Source: Rufibacter tibetensis
Lineage (GTDB): Bacteria > Bacteroidota > Bacteroidia > Cytophagales > Hymenobacteraceae
Direction: 5' to 3'
Length of the DNA stretch: 64,000 bases
Assembly: GCF_001310085.1 (NCBI RefSeq)
Contig: NZ_CP012643.1
Span: 4,780,001-4,844,000, forward strand
This document shows, piece after piece, positions 55,337 through 64,000 of this stretch. A program made the position numbers and the translations under genes. The first letter of the stretch is position 1. Each line of letters starts with the position of its first letter. Below the pieces are notes generated by a model. It saw only the letters and a list, made by a program, of their open reading frames with translations. It did not search any database and had not been told where the DNA came from.

Positions 55337-55669
55337 CTACAGAATGAAATCAATGATTGAAGTTACTATGGAAAGCACCAAGCCAAATAAAATGGCAGTT
55401 ATAATTCCATTGATATCGAATCCATCCAGAAGATAATCAGCTAAGTATATGATGATGGCGTTGATGATCAGCAAAAACAAACCCAACGTCATGATGGTGA
55501 TGGGAATGGTGAGAAACACCAAAATTGGCCTCACTACAGCATTTAACAGTGCCAGAACCAGTGCTAATAAAATAGCGCTGGATATCCCGTCAATAGAAAC
55601 GCCTGGAAAAAACTGGGCCAGTACCAGCGCCACAATGCCCGTAATGATAATCTTGAGGATGAATCCCAT
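55337..55669 (-). CDS. Phage-holin-4 superfamily (YvlD-type) membrane protein
   Basis: A 110-residue protein with four hydrophobic segments, including ALVLALLNAVVRPILVFLTIPI, the family hallmark (Asn-x-x-Val-x-Pro). Despite the family name most members are chromosomal envelope proteins of unknown role, and no phage genes are near. Its start lies 17 bases downstream of the agmatinase stop on the same strand, so it may be the last gene of the polyamine operon. Confidence 0.88.
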   Translation of the reverse strand: MGFILKIIITGIVALVLAQFFPGVSIDGISSAILLALVLALLNAVVRPILVFLTIPITIMTLGLFLLIINAIIIYLADYLLDGFDINGIITAILFGLVLSIVTSIIDFIL

Positions 55670-55685
55670 AGTGTTTGCTTATAGG

Positions 55686-56777
55686 TTATAAAGAAGCTTC
55701 TAATCTTTTTTGAGATACGGCCATCCAGTTGCAGAGTTTGTACAAGAGGCGTGCGCCCACGTTCCCGTTCCATTCAGTGTCTCCGGGTGCCACTTCACAC
55801 AAGTCAAACCCAATGATCTCGCGACCAGATCTTACCAAAGCCTTGATGAGATACACCGCCTCTTCAAACTCAAACCCCCCAGGAACCGGAGTGCCTGTTC
55901 CCGGGCAAAGCTTAGGATCCAACCCATCTATGTCAAAGCTGATGTATACTTTCTGAGGCAATTGCGCAATGATCTTCTTACACTGCTTCCGCCAGGAATT
56001 GCCTTCATACATTTTGGTTTTGATCTTTGAATCATAAAAGGTGGTAATTCTTCCATTGGATTGATCTACCAACTCAGCCTCAGCCTGACACAAATCCCGG
56101 ATGCCTACCTGAATCAGCTTTTTTACCTGCGGAATTTTCAGGGCATTAAACATGATGGAGGCGTGGGAATAGGTAAATCCTTCATAAGCATCACGCAAGT
56201 CAGCGTGCGCGTCTATTTGAAGAATGCCGTACTCTTCGTGCTTTTCGGCCAAAGCATGCATAAAACCCAGTGGTGTACTGTGGTCGCCGCCTAATACACC
56301 TACCAGTTTGTTTTGATTCAGTAAAGCTAAGGTCTCCTTTTTAGACCACTGCAAAAGCGCTTCGCCTATGCGGTTTACTTCTTCAATGGTAGCGTCATGT
56401 ACTGATGAATCGCCTTTGCTTCCGGTTTCCAGCCACTCAATATAGGCTTCGGTTTTCTCCCTCAAACGCTGGCTTTCCTGTGCCCAATCTTCTGGTACAA
56501 CCGGCATGTGAATACCCAGGTGCCAGGCATTAGGTAACTCCGGGTCAAAAAGGTCTAGCTGTGGTGAGGCGTCGCGAACGGCGGCAGGACCTTCAGCAGT
56601 ACCTGCGTTATAAGAAACCGTCACTTCCCACGGAATGGGAAAAATTACTACCTCAGACTCTTCCTGGGTAAAAGGAAGACCAAACAAACCGCTTCCTACT
56701 TCTCCTACGCCATTCTGGTCAAAGGAAGAAATCTTGGAGTGCTTTGACTCGCACATGGTGGGCATCTTAATACTCAT
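55686..56777 (-). CDS. Agmatinase-family ureohydrolase
   Basis: A 363-residue binuclear manganese enzyme. All metal-ligand motifs are present: GVLGGDHSTPLG (His), LQIDAHADLRDAY (Asp-x-His-x-Asp) and YISFDIDGLDPKLCPGTGTPVPGG (Asp-x-Asp and substrate loop). Family members hydrolyse agmatine to putrescine plus urea. The gene begins 4 bases after the spermidine-synthase fusion gene stops, so the two are translationally linked. With an arginine decarboxylase elsewhere this would give arginine to spermidine. Formiminoglutamase or arginase activity cannot be excluded from sequence. Confidence 0.92.
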   Translation of the reverse strand: MSIKMPTMCESKHSKISSFDQNGVGEVGSGLFGLPFTQEESEVVIFPIPWEVTVSYNAGTAEGPAAVRDASPQLDLFDPELPNAWHLGIHMPVVPEDWAQESQRLREKTEAYIEWLETGSKGDSSVHDATIEEVNRIGEALLQWSKKETLALLNQNKLVGVLGGDHSTPLGFMHALAEKHEEYGILQIDAHADLRDAYEGFTYSHASIMFNALKIPQVKKLIQVGIRDLCQAEAELVDQSNGRITTFYDSKIKTKMYEGNSWRKQCKKIIAQLPQKVYISFDIDGLDPKLCPGTGTPVPGGFEFEEAVYLIKALVRSGREIIGFDLCEVAPGDTEWNGNVGARLLYKLCNWMAVSQKRLEASL

Positions 56778-56781
56778 ACTT

Positions 56782-58065
56782 CTATGCTTTAGAGGAAAGT
56801 AACTCTTTTACAAAATTTGGCAAGGCGAAGGCCGCTACATGGATGTCTTCATTGTAGTACCGAAGACCTTGTGCTTGGGAGAAGGCAGCCGCAGTTTCCA
56901 GGTTGAATTTCTTGGGGTGCACGCTTCCTTTAGAGCTGAAAGAAAAGCTCCAGGTACCGGTTGGGTATGTTGGAATGGCAGCCAGATAGCAGTGCACATT
57001 GTTCTGCCCAAAAATTCCTTTGTAGGTGTCAAAGATCTCCACGAAGACATTGGTGTTAAATCTAGGCGATTCGCTCTGCGTGATCATCACCCCTTCAGCG
57101 GTAAGACAGCGGTGCACCTGAGTGTAGAACTCAACAGTAAACAATCCTTCTCCCGGGCCAACCGGATCCGCAGAATCTACAATGATTAGGTCAAAGGCGC
57201 TATCGGCACATTCCTGTATGTATTTTATCCCGTCTTCCACCAAAAGCTTCAGCTTTGGGTTGCCGAAAGCACTGGCTGTTTCAGGTAAATGCGCTTTGCA
57301 AGCTTCAATCACCAGTTCGTCTATTTCTACTAGCACCACTTCTTCAATGCAGTCATGGCGTAGCAGTTCCCGAACGGTTCCGCCGTCTCCTCCCCCAATC
57401 ACCAAGGCGCGTTTTACGTTTCCGTGGCTGAAGACTGGTACGTGCGTGATCATCTCGTGGTACACATACTCATCTTTCTGGGTACACATCACCATGCCAT
57501 CTAATGTGAGCATGTTGCCATAGGCCAAGGTCTCAAACACCTCCACCTTTTGGTAAGGCGACTGCTTTTTGTAAAGCTGAGTACCAGTATGTTTTAAAGA
57601 AAGGGCAATGTTCTCGTCCCGCTCGGTAAACCACACATCACGGGTAATTTTGGGAATAGGGGCAATCTGCTGTCCGGAATCACGAGCTTCAACGGTGAAG
57701 TCAGTGCGGTTCAGGAGTCTTTGCTGACCGCGTAAGCACTCCATAGAAGAACCATGGCTGGCTTTGAACGCTTCAATTAAGTAGTTGTAGGAAACCCATG
57801 GGTCAACGGAGTCACCACAGGTAAACAAGTCAACGGCGGCATACCCGTACTCAGGCCAGGTATGAATGGCTAAATGGCTCTCTTGGATAACCACTACGCC
57901 AGAAACGCCATAAGGAGAAAAGTGGTGAAAGGTACTGTTGATGACGGTGGCACCAGCAGTCTCAGCAGCGGCCACCATACTGTTTTCAATGTGCACCACA
58001 TCATTCATCAACTCCGGTGAGCAGTTGTAAAACTCTACCAGTATATGTCTTCCTAAAGCGTCCAT
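56782..58065 (-). CDS. speDE: Fused S-adenosylmethionine decarboxylase-spermidine synthase
   Basis: A 427-residue two-enzyme protein. Residues 1-125 are class 1B SpeD: cleavage pair Glu62-Ser63 (the pyruvoyl Ser), His68 (AIHTWP) and Cys83 (FTCGD) at the same numbers as in Thermotoga maritima. Residues about 145-427 are spermidine synthase: [51 protein letters not shown] and [15 protein letters not shown]. Fusing the two puts decarboxylated-SAM supply next to its consumer. SpeD self-cleavage at residue 62-63 would release the small beta chain, leaving the pyruvoyl alpha chain attached to SpeE. First gene of the polyamine unit. Confidence 0.95.
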   Translation of the reverse strand: MDALGRHILVEFYNCSPELMNDVVHIENSMVAAAETAGATVINSTFHHFSPYGVSGVVVIQESHLAIHTWPEYGYAAVDLFTCGDSVDPWVSYNYLIEAFKASHGSSMECLRGQQRLLNRTDFTVEARDSGQQIAPIPKITRDVWFTERDENIALSLKHTGTQLYKKQSPYQKVEVFETLAYGNMLTLDGMVMCTQKDEYVYHEMITHVPVFSHGNVKRALVIGGGDGGTVRELLRHDCIEEVVLVEIDELVIEACKAHLPETASAFGNPKLKLLVEDGIKYIQECADSAFDLIIVDSADPVGPGEGLFTVEFYTQVHRCLTAEGVMITQSESPRFNTNVFVEIFDTYKGIFGQNNVHCYLAAIPTYPTGTWSFSFSSKGSVHPKKFNLETAAAFSQAQGLRYYNEDIHVAAFALPNFVKELLSSKA

Positions 58066-58200
58066 AAGCGTTTTCTAAGTCAGTAATATGTTCAGACGCG
58101 CAAAACAACAAAAAAGATACTGGATTGGAAAGGATGAGAGAAGTATCGTTTTGATACCCTTTTCTGTAAAAGGAGCATTAAACATCCTTTTGTAGCTGTC

Positions 58201-58243
58201 CTACAAGCGAAAGAGCCGCGCTGGGCGGCTCTTTCGCTTGTAG
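58201..58243 (-). terminator. Terminator of the chemosensory operon
   Basis: Exact 19-base arms beginning CTACAAGCGAAAGAGCCGC around a 5-base loop, 19 bases past the cheC stop. Confidence 0.9.
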
Positions 58244-58261
58244 AAAAAATGGTCCTTCCCC

Positions 58262-58885
58262 TTATTTAGTCAGGAAGTTGTAGGACCGGATGATCTCTAA
58301 TATTTTGATAAAGGTGTTGGTGTCAAAGAATAGAAGCAAGGGCAACTCAACCATTTTAGAGTTATTGGTGAATTGGGTGATTACTGTGAACACCAGTGGC
58401 TGAAACAAAGGATGGTCTGTAAAGATACCTTTCAAAGATTCTGCAATGTCATGCTTGGGAGCTACCGGCGGAGAGCCGTAAATACTAGCCTTCAAAATAT
58501 TAGCTAATTGCGTTACAAGAGCTCCGGTGATGATGTTGCTCACCTCCAACAGAAGTGATTCCTGCATCTCGGTGAGCGGTTCATTTCCTTTCACGGTCAT
58601 GCCCAAACATACTTTGGATAGTTGCTCCACATGCAGCTCAGAAAACAGCATTAAAGTGGAACCATTCAGCTCCCCTTTAATATCTGACTGAATGATGGTG
58701 TGCGAGTTTTCGTAGGCTCTTACAATCTTTAGAAGCTCTTCCGCTTCCATCAACTGCAGATCAGGTACTTTTAACAGCACACGGTCTTTGGCAATCACTG
58801 CAAACGAGTCAGCTGCCCGGGCAAGTCCAATGTTCAGGATTTCTTTGATGATATCCCGCTCTAGTTCATTTACTTGAAGCTCCAT
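58262..58885 (-). CDS. cheC: CheC-like CheY-phosphate phosphatase
   Basis: A 207-residue CheC/CheX-fold protein. Both active-site motifs of the D/S-x3-E-x2-N type are present: Asp11-Glu15-Asn18 and Ser110-Glu114-Asn117. It is expected to dephosphorylate the CheY of the operon. Neither CheD (its usual regulator) nor a FliY is in the window. It is the last gene of the operon, 36 bases after cheA. Confidence 0.9.
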   Translation of the reverse strand: MELQVNELERDIIKEILNIGLARAADSFAVIAKDRVLLKVPDLQLMEAEELLKIVRAYENSHTIIQSDIKGELNGSTLMLFSELHVEQLSKVCLGMTVKGNEPLTEMQESLLLEVSNIITGALVTQLANILKASIYGSPPVAPKHDIAESLKGIFTDHPLFQPLVFTVITQFTNNSKMVELPLLLFFDTNTFIKILEIIRSYNFLTK

Positions 58886-58921
58886 GAATCAGGCATTAAA
58901 TTTTTTATTTCCCATCAGCGC

Positions 58922-60553
58922 TTATCTTCTGGCTATAAAGTAGCGAGTTATAGCGGCCACATCCAGTACCAGACACACCTTGCCCGATCCTAAGAGGGTA
59001 ACCCCCGCGTAAATCTCAATAGTATTGACCGGTTTACTTAGGGCCTTGATCACAATGTCCTGCTGCCGAAGCAGCTTGTCCACGATCAGCCCAAGTTTCC
59101 GGTTATTGTAGGTCACAATAATGATGTTCTGTACATCATGTTCTAAGTTGCTCTTCTTAACGCTGTAGTCGTTTAGGTCAGTATTGAACATTTCTTTTAG
59201 TGAGACAATGGTTATGGTCTCTCCGTTGATGTCAGCTACTAACAGATCTCCTACCTCGTGTAATTCGCTGGTTGGCAAAGCCACCACAGAATCTGTGTGC
59301 ATTAACGGTATGGCGTAGAAGTTTTCCTCTACCTGGCACAACAATGCACCTTTTACCGCAATAGATGTAGGTAGGAAAAGCGTGAACGTTGTTCCTTCGC
59401 CTTTCTTAGAATCTACTTTAATACGACCCCCAATAGAATCGATGGCATTTTTCACCACATCCAATCCTACCCCACGGCCAGATACTTCGGTCACTTCCTT
59501 GGCAAGGGAGAACCCTGGCTCAAACAAGTAAGACAAAACCTCAGTGTTACGGAGGTCCTGCGCAGCATCAGCCGTTAAAAAGCCCCGCTGTACAATGGCT
59601 CGCCTTACTTCCTCTTCATCAATTCCTTTCCCGTCATCAATCAGCTTCAAAATAACCGTATCACGGTCATTCTGGGCTGAAAGCGTTATGTTTCCCTGAG
59701 GCGTTTTCTTTGCCTTTTTCCGAACGTCGGCCTTTTCTATCCCGTGCGAAATAGCGTTCCGCATCAGGTGTAGCAGGGAATCGGTTATAATCTGAAGAAT
59801 GTTCCGGTCAATCTGGATGTCCTGACCAATAATATCCAAGTTGATTTCCTTTTTCTCTGCTACCGCAACGTCCCGCACAATGCGCGGGAATTTATTGAAC
59901 AAAGAACCCACGTTCACCAACCGGGCATCCATCACGCTGTACTGCAACTCCTCCGTGATGCGGTATAGGTGGGCACTCACGTTTTTCAGGTCGTCGTGAT
60001 CCAGTTCTTTACTGATGGACAAGATCCGATCACGGTCTATGATCAGCTCTCCTACCAAATTCAGTAAATGGTCAAGTTTCTTGATCTGGATGTAAATCAG
60101 ATCAGAAAGCGACAGGTTTTTGGTGGTATAGTATTTCTGAACCTTTGTTAATTCAGCATTATTATCAGCTGAGGAGTTGATGACAATGTCCAGGTTTCGG
60201 AGAAGCTCCTGACTTGGCTCCACTTCTTTGGTTCCGTCAATGCCGGTGATCATCTCCCCTAGCATGTCAATCCCGTCAAACAGAACCGTCACTACTTCAT
60301 CACTGAAACTAAGTTCTTTGCTCCGGATTAAACCAAATGCAGTTTCTAATTTATGCGAAACATCAGCAATAGCCTCATACCCTATTGCTTTGGCATTGGC
60401 TTTGAGGTTATGCAGCAACCTGAAAACCTCAGCCAACAACTGTTCATTCTCAGGGTCTTTCTCCAGATCACTGATGTGCCGGTTAAGCGCATCATAATAC
60501 TCGAGAGCCTCGGCTATAAATATCTCTTTATACTCCTGATCTCTCGACTTCAT
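58922..60553 (-). CDS. cheA: Chemotaxis-type histidine kinase CheA, lacking P2
   Basis: A 543-residue kinase, shorter than typical CheA (about 650). P1 Hpt domain with His48 (LLHNLKANA), then directly P3 (LSLSDLIYIQIKKLDHLLNLVGELI), P4 ATPase (LMRNAISHGIE, DDGKGID, SGRGVGLDVVK) and a P5 CheW-like domain (about 405-540). No P2 CheY/CheB-docking domain separates P1 and P3; only a linker of about 40 residues. The P1 motif has Asn instead of Ser after His, and Ala at the usual Gly. It overlaps cheB by 4 bases. Confidence 0.95.
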   Translation of the reverse strand: MKSRDQEYKEIFIAEALEYYDALNRHISDLEKDPENEQLLAEVFRLLHNLKANAKAIGYEAIADVSHKLETAFGLIRSKELSFSDEVVTVLFDGIDMLGEMITGIDGTKEVEPSQELLRNLDIVINSSADNNAELTKVQKYYTTKNLSLSDLIYIQIKKLDHLLNLVGELIIDRDRILSISKELDHDDLKNVSAHLYRITEELQYSVMDARLVNVGSLFNKFPRIVRDVAVAEKKEINLDIIGQDIQIDRNILQIITDSLLHLMRNAISHGIEKADVRKKAKKTPQGNITLSAQNDRDTVILKLIDDGKGIDEEEVRRAIVQRGFLTADAAQDLRNTEVLSYLFEPGFSLAKEVTEVSGRGVGLDVVKNAIDSIGGRIKVDSKKGEGTTFTLFLPTSIAVKGALLCQVEENFYAIPLMHTDSVVALPTSELHEVGDLLVADINGETITIVSLKEMFNTDLNDYSVKKSNLEHDVQNIIIVTYNNRKLGLIVDKLLRQQDIVIKALSKPVNTIEIYAGVTLLGSGKVCLVLDVAAITRYFIARR

Positions 60554-61680
60554 CCTACTAACTTCTCTTTGAGCATAGAGCCCATATGTCGGTCTGAAAC
60601 AAACCGGTTAATGATGGAATTTATTTGACCTAATGCGAACACGCCATTCACTGCCCCACTTTCTATAGCTGCTTTAGCCATCCCGAATATGGTAGAGGTT
60701 TCTTCATCCTGCGCGATCACTACACCGCCTCGTTTTCTTATCTCATGCGCCCCGGAAGTTCCGTCCTGCCCCATTCCGGTCAAAATGATTCCAAGCACCT
60801 GACCGTGAAAACATTTGGCCGCAGAGTCCATTAAAGCATCAACCGATGGGGAATCCATGGCATAAGAAGGTTCTAGTTCAACCGTAAGGTCATGCGGCCG
60901 CAAAGACTTTCTTTTCACCCGCATGTCTTGCCCACCCGGGGCTATTATTATTGTACCCGGTGTTAGCACCATGTTCTGGTAACCTTCTTCCACTCGCCAA
61001 GGAGTGAATTTCTGCAATCGTTTCGCTAAACGTTTAGTAAACTTCTCAGGCATGTGCACAGCCACCAGTACCACCGTTGGTTGAAGGACGGGTAGATCTC
61101 TCACCAGGTACTCCAAAGCGGCAGAGCCTCCGGTAGAGCCCCCAATGACCACGACAGAAAGAGGAGCAGCCGATTCCGGATTCTTCACCAAAGCTGGCTT
61201 TTTATAGAAAACCTCCTTACCGGCACCCCGGTTAATGGAAATACGGGTAGATGGGTTCTCTGAAGAATAATGTACCACTACCTCTCTGAGTTTAGATAAT
61301 AACCCAGATTTAGTTTCTTCTTTAAGGGTGTTTTCGGTAAAACGACCCGGAAGCGGTCTTTGCCCCTTCAGGCCGAAAGTAGCGGAAGAGAAAAAAGAAT
61401 CTGTGGCCTTGTTCTGGGCCACCATTAATACCAAAGAGGATTTCTCTCCATACACTGACCTGAACGTAGGCAGATTCCCACTTAAGGTTAACCCGTATTG
61501 AGTTACAATCAAATCAGGTTTGGAAGACATTGCTTTGTAAAGCAATTCTTCTCTGGACTGGGCAGTATCTACCACCTCAAGTTGGGGCTCGGCTTCAATT
61601 AAGCCAGAAAGCACCATTCTGGAGCGCGCGGAAGTATTCCCAATTAAAACCCTGAATTTTGTTTGCTGCGTCTGCTGCAC
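60550..61680 (-). CDS. cheB: CheB-like protein methylesterase with degenerate receiver domain
   Basis: A 376-residue protein. The N-terminal receiver fold is recognisable but the phosphorylation pocket is gone: the acidic pair is Asn15-Thr16 (VLIGNTS) and the phospho-acceptor Asp is Gln61 (PDLIVTQYG). The C-terminal methylesterase is intact: Ser182 (IGGSTGG), His209 (VAVHMP) and Asp306 (TGMGQDG). It would demethylate or deamidate receptor Glu/Gln, but not under phospho-control by CheA. The start is GTG at 61680, the only good option. The operon has no cheR in the window. Confidence 0.9.
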   Translation of the reverse strand: MQQTQQTKFRVLIGNTSARSRMVLSGLIEAEPQLEVVDTAQSREELLYKAMSSKPDLIVTQYGLTLSGNLPTFRSVYGEKSSLVLMVAQNKATDSFFSSATFGLKGQRPLPGRFTENTLKEETKSGLLSKLREVVVHYSSENPSTRISINRGAGKEVFYKKPALVKNPESAAPLSVVVIGGSTGGSAALEYLVRDLPVLQPTVVLVAVHMPEKFTKRLAKRLQKFTPWRVEEGYQNMVLTPGTIIIAPGGQDMRVKRKSLRPHDLTVELEPSYAMDSPSVDALMDSAAKCFHGQVLGIILTGMGQDGTSGAHEIRKRGGVVIAQDEETSTIFGMAKAAIESGAVNGVFALGQINSIINRFVSDRHMGSMLKEKLVG

Positions 61681-61718
61681 GGAAAGGCGGAGTAGCGGAA
61701 ATATTAAGTCAGTTTCTT

Positions 61719-62099
61719 TTAGTCTTCTTTGAAAGCGTTATTTAAGGCTTCCAATACCTTGTCTTCAGAGAAAGGCTTTATAATGTAATGTAAAGCTCCG
61801 TATTCAGCAGCCTCATTCATAATCACTTCCTGCCCAACGGCACTTACTATCACTACTTTAATATCTGGATTATCCTGTTTGATGCCTTTCAGAACATCTA
61901 AACCGGTATTATCAGGTAAAATCACGTCCAATGTTACCAGATCCGGAATTTTGTCTTTCGCCATCTGCAAAGCCGTTTTTCCGTCCGGGGCTTCCCCTAC
62001 TACATCATAACCGGCATCTAACAGCATGTTTTTCAACATAGTGCGCATGTAGAAAGAATCATCTACAATTAGTATTCTTTTTTTATCGGTGATTTCCAT
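61719..62099 (-). CDS. cheY: CheY-like single-domain response regulator
   Basis: A 126-residue receiver with all key residues: Asp13-Asp14 (IVDDS), phospho-acceptor Asp58 (VTLDVIL), Ser86 and Lys108 (IIKPF). There is no output domain. It should receive phosphate from CheA and be reset by the CheC of the same operon. The ATG at 62099 is chosen over a TTG five codons earlier. Confidence 0.95.
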   Translation of the reverse strand: MEITDKKRILIVDDSFYMRTMLKNMLLDAGYDVVGEAPDGKTALQMAKDKIPDLVTLDVILPDNTGLDVLKGIKQDNPDIKVVIVSAVGQEVIMNEAAEYGALHYIIKPFSEDKVLEALNNAFKED

Positions 62100-62123
62100 A
62101 AGTAATAAGGTCAAATATGAGCA

Positions 62124-62624
62124 CTATGATTTCAATTGCATTACTTCATCTGAGGTAAGAATCTTGAAGATATCCAGCACAATGATGAGCCGGTCTTCGT
62201 GTTTTCCTATGCCTTCAATAAAGTTTTCATTGATGTTGATATCCTGAATAAAAGTAGGAGCCTTGTCAATGCTGGAGACTGGCAACGTCAAAGATTGGGG
62301 CACCTCATGCACAATGAACCCCATGGTATATTCCTTCGCCTCCATTACCAGGGTATACGTATGCGGGGTAAACATGCCGGAAGGGCGCTCAATTCTGAAG
62401 CGCTCTTCCAGATCCATGATGGCTATAATGTCTCCTCTAATGTTGGATACTCCTTTGATAAAAGAAGGTGTTTTGGGCATGCGGGTAATTTCAGGGGTAA
62501 TAGTTACCTCCTTTACTTGGTCAATGCGAACCCCGTACTCTTCATTGCCTAATTTAAAGACAATGAGGTGTACCCGCTCTACTACCGAAACATCCTTTTT
62601 ATCTCGTATATTCTGAGATTCCAT
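62124..62624 (-). CDS. cheW: CheW-type coupling protein
   Basis: A 166-residue CheW: VHLIVFKLGNEEYGVRIDQVKEVT, KTPSFIKGVSNIRGDIIAIMDLEERF and MGFIVHEVPQSLTLP. It links the receptor to CheA. The ATG shares one base with the receptor stop (TAATG), so the two are translated together. The gene ends 24 bases before the cheY start. Confidence 0.95.
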   Translation of the reverse strand: MESQNIRDKKDVSVVERVHLIVFKLGNEEYGVRIDQVKEVTITPEITRMPKTPSFIKGVSNIRGDIIAIMDLEERFRIERPSGMFTPHTYTLVMEAKEYTMGFIVHEVPQSLTLPVSSIDKAPTFIQDININENFIEGIGKHEDRLIIVLDIFKILTSDEVMQLKS

Positions 62625-64000
62625 TATTCCTGGCCTCTGTTTTTAATCGTTTTCTTAACGGTTGGTTTCGTGCCGAAGTCGTTGTCATCTAAGTCGTCTC
62701 CCGGGAAAGAACGTCTTCTTGGCGCTGGCACAGCCGTTAGTTTACGAGCGTTGCGGTTAGGGTAAACCAAGTTTCCGTTTACCAATTTGAAGGCAGAAAT
62801 ACTCATCTGCAGATCATCTGCAATGTCATTCAGACGCTGGCTGGAAGAGGTCAGTTCCTGCATGGAAGTAGACAATTGCTTGGCTGTACCCGCTACTTGT
62901 TGTGTACCAGAAGCAGTTTGTTCCGCAATGGCTACCACTTCTTCCACGTATTTAACTACGTCTCCAATAGACGTCTTCTGTACTTCAGTAGACACCAGAA
63001 TGTCTTGGGCACTACGTAGCGTTTCACCACTGGAGGTCGCAATGTTTTTAAAGGCGCCGGATGCTTCAAACGTAGCATTCTTTCCTTTCAATACCCGGCC
63101 CTCCATGGTTGCAATTGCTGCGGCAGCGGAAGAAGTATCTTTCTTCACGTCATCTACCAGCGTGCTGATTTCGCTTGCAGATTTACGGGATCCTTCCGCC
63201 AGCTTCCGTATTTCTTCGGCTACTACTGCAAAACCACGTCCTGCCTCACCAGCTCTAGCCGCCTCAATAGCTGCATTCAAAGCCAGCAAGTTGGTTTGAG
63301 CGGCAATGTCAGTAATTACTCCAAGGGATTTAGAGATCTCCTGGCTACGGGTACTCAATACTTCAATGGTTTTGGCAGTCAAGGCGGCAGAAGAAGAAAT
63401 TTCTTCCATGTTGCGCACCACTTCGGCCACAGTTTTCAGACCCAATTGAGAGGTTTCCTCTCCCATCACCGCAGAACGGTTCACCACATCAGCTTTGTTC
63501 GCAGTTTCTTTTGTGGCCTTCATGATTTCTTCAATCAACTTGAAGGCCTGGTCTGTTTTCAGAGCTTGGTTTTGCGCACCCTCTGCCATTTGTTGCATGG
63601 CCAAGGCTACATCTACTGTTACCCTGTTCATCTCCAATCCTTTAGCAGCCATCTCTTCAGAAGACGAACCTACGATGAGCGAAGAATCATTGATTTCACC
63701 CAACAGGGCATTCAGGTTATCTACCGCCAAGTTCAAGGCATTTGACATAGCCAGAATATCACCCGCAGTATGGATTTCAACCTTTTGGGTCAAATCACCC
63801 TCAGAAATAGAACGCACTACGCGAGATACTTCTAGTACTGGCGTTACAATAGACTCTAACAAATCATTTAACGTATCTACCAGTTCTTTCCAGCTTCCGC
63901 TCACACCGTGTACAGTGGCACGCTCTGTCAGTTTCCCTTCCACCCCTGCTACTCTGGCTACCCGGCTCACCTCACCCGCTAAACGATTCAGGTCTTCCAC
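62624..64000 (-). CDS. HAMP-containing methyl-accepting chemotaxis protein (5' end outside window)
   Basis: 458 C-terminal residues are visible; the gene continues past 64000. The start holds HAMP-type segments ([31 protein letters not shown]) with no membrane helix in view, as in poly-HAMP cytoplasmic receptors. The signalling tip is complete: [26 protein letters not shown]. Long coiled coils surround it. The C-terminus is a basic, disordered tail ([21 protein letters not shown]). Its stop overlaps the cheW start by one base. Confidence 0.92.
   Translation of the reverse strand: MEDLNRLAGEVSRVARVAGVEGKLTERATVHGVSGSWKELVDTLNDLLESIVTPVLEVSRVVRSISEGDLTQKVEIHTAGDILAMSNALNLAVDNLNALLGEINDSSLIVGSSSEEMAAKGLEMNRVTVDVALAMQQMAEGAQNQALKTDQAFKLIEEIMKATKETANKADVVNRSAVMGEETSQLGLKTVAEVVRNMEEISSSAALTAKTIEVLSTRSQEISKSLGVITDIAAQTNLLALNAAIEAARAGEAGRGFAVVAEEIRKLAEGSRKSASEISTLVDDVKKDTSSAAAAIATMEGRVLKGKNATFEASGAFKNIATSSGETLRSAQDILVSTEVQKTSIGDVVKYVEEVVAIAEQTASGTQQVAGTAKQLSTSMQELTSSSQRLNDIADDLQMSISAFKLVNGNLVYPNRNARKLTAVPAPRRRSFPGDDLDDNDFGTKPTVKKTIKNRGQE

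Noticed and set aside
55337-55669. Holin-family name taken as a sign of a prophage
   Set aside because: The YvlD-type family is mostly chromosomal and no integrase, capsid or lysis gene is near.

Overview
The window looks like a chromosomal segment of a Bacteroidota bacterium, most likely order Cytophagales and the Hymenobacteraceae (Rufibacter/Pontibacter-like). This placement is an inference. It rests on a secreted propeller protein with a type IX secretion C-terminal tail, promoters of the Bacteroidota TTTG-N19-TAnnTTTG type, the near absence of Shine-Dalgarno sequences, DUF4920, DUF885, DinB and Mqo-type genes, and moderate GC coding DNA interrupted by AT-rich islands. Both ends cut through genes: an ABC transporter ATPase at base 1 and a chemoreceptor-like signalling protein at base 64000. 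No rRNA, tRNA, CRISPR array, IS transposase or prophage was recognised.

Layout. 1-3.3 kb: an ABC transporter ATPase behind a good sigma-54 promoter, divergent from an NtrC-type sigma-54 activator and its histidine kinase. 3.3-10.8 kb: Na+/H+ antiporter, MFS transporter, then an AT-rich stretch holding a type IX secretion propeller protein, a DinB-fold protein and an AlbA_2 (Schlafen-type) protein. Between these genes lie two decaying copies of the 5' end of the MFS gene. The block ends with thyA. 11-20 kb: DUF885 lipoprotein, aldehyde dehydrogenase, citrate synthase, twin secreted YwqK/MORN-like proteins and a PIN-PhoH ATPase. 20-29 kb: DinB protein, DUF1232 protein, SDR reductase, TPR histidine kinase, carotenoid-desaturase-like flavoprotein, YeeZ-like dehydrogenase and BaiN/HI0933 flavoprotein. 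29-43 kb: RGG-tailed DEAD-box helicase, then an AddA-like and an AddB-like nuclease/helicase separated by mqo and two twin PPP-type phosphatases. 42-53 kb: small membrane and secreted proteins, rmuC, zinc phospholipase-like protein, pirin, an S24 repressor-like regulator divergent from a subtilisin-like lipoprotein. 53-58 kb: recQ, a holin-4-like membrane protein, and a polyamine operon (SpeD-SpeE fusion plus agmatinase). 58-64 kb: a compact chemosensory operon (receptor, cheW, cheY, cheB, cheA, cheC) read on the minus strand.

How it works together. DNA repair is well represented (AddAB-like pair, RmuC, RecQ), as is central carbon metabolism (citrate synthase, Mqo, non-phosphorylating GAPDH-like enzyme). 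The chemosensory operon has every core part except a methyltransferase, and its CheB has lost its phosphorylation site while keeping its esterase triad.

The most unusual non-coding content is a dispersed, hairpin-rich intergenic repeat of about 400 bp. Two copies (13.1 and 28.9 kb) lie between convergent genes, and a relic lies at 4.8 kb. One internal hairpin keeps its fold although its sequence differs between the copies. Many genes also end in very long, nearly perfect palindromes, one of which (45.5 kb) can fold in two mutually exclusive ways.
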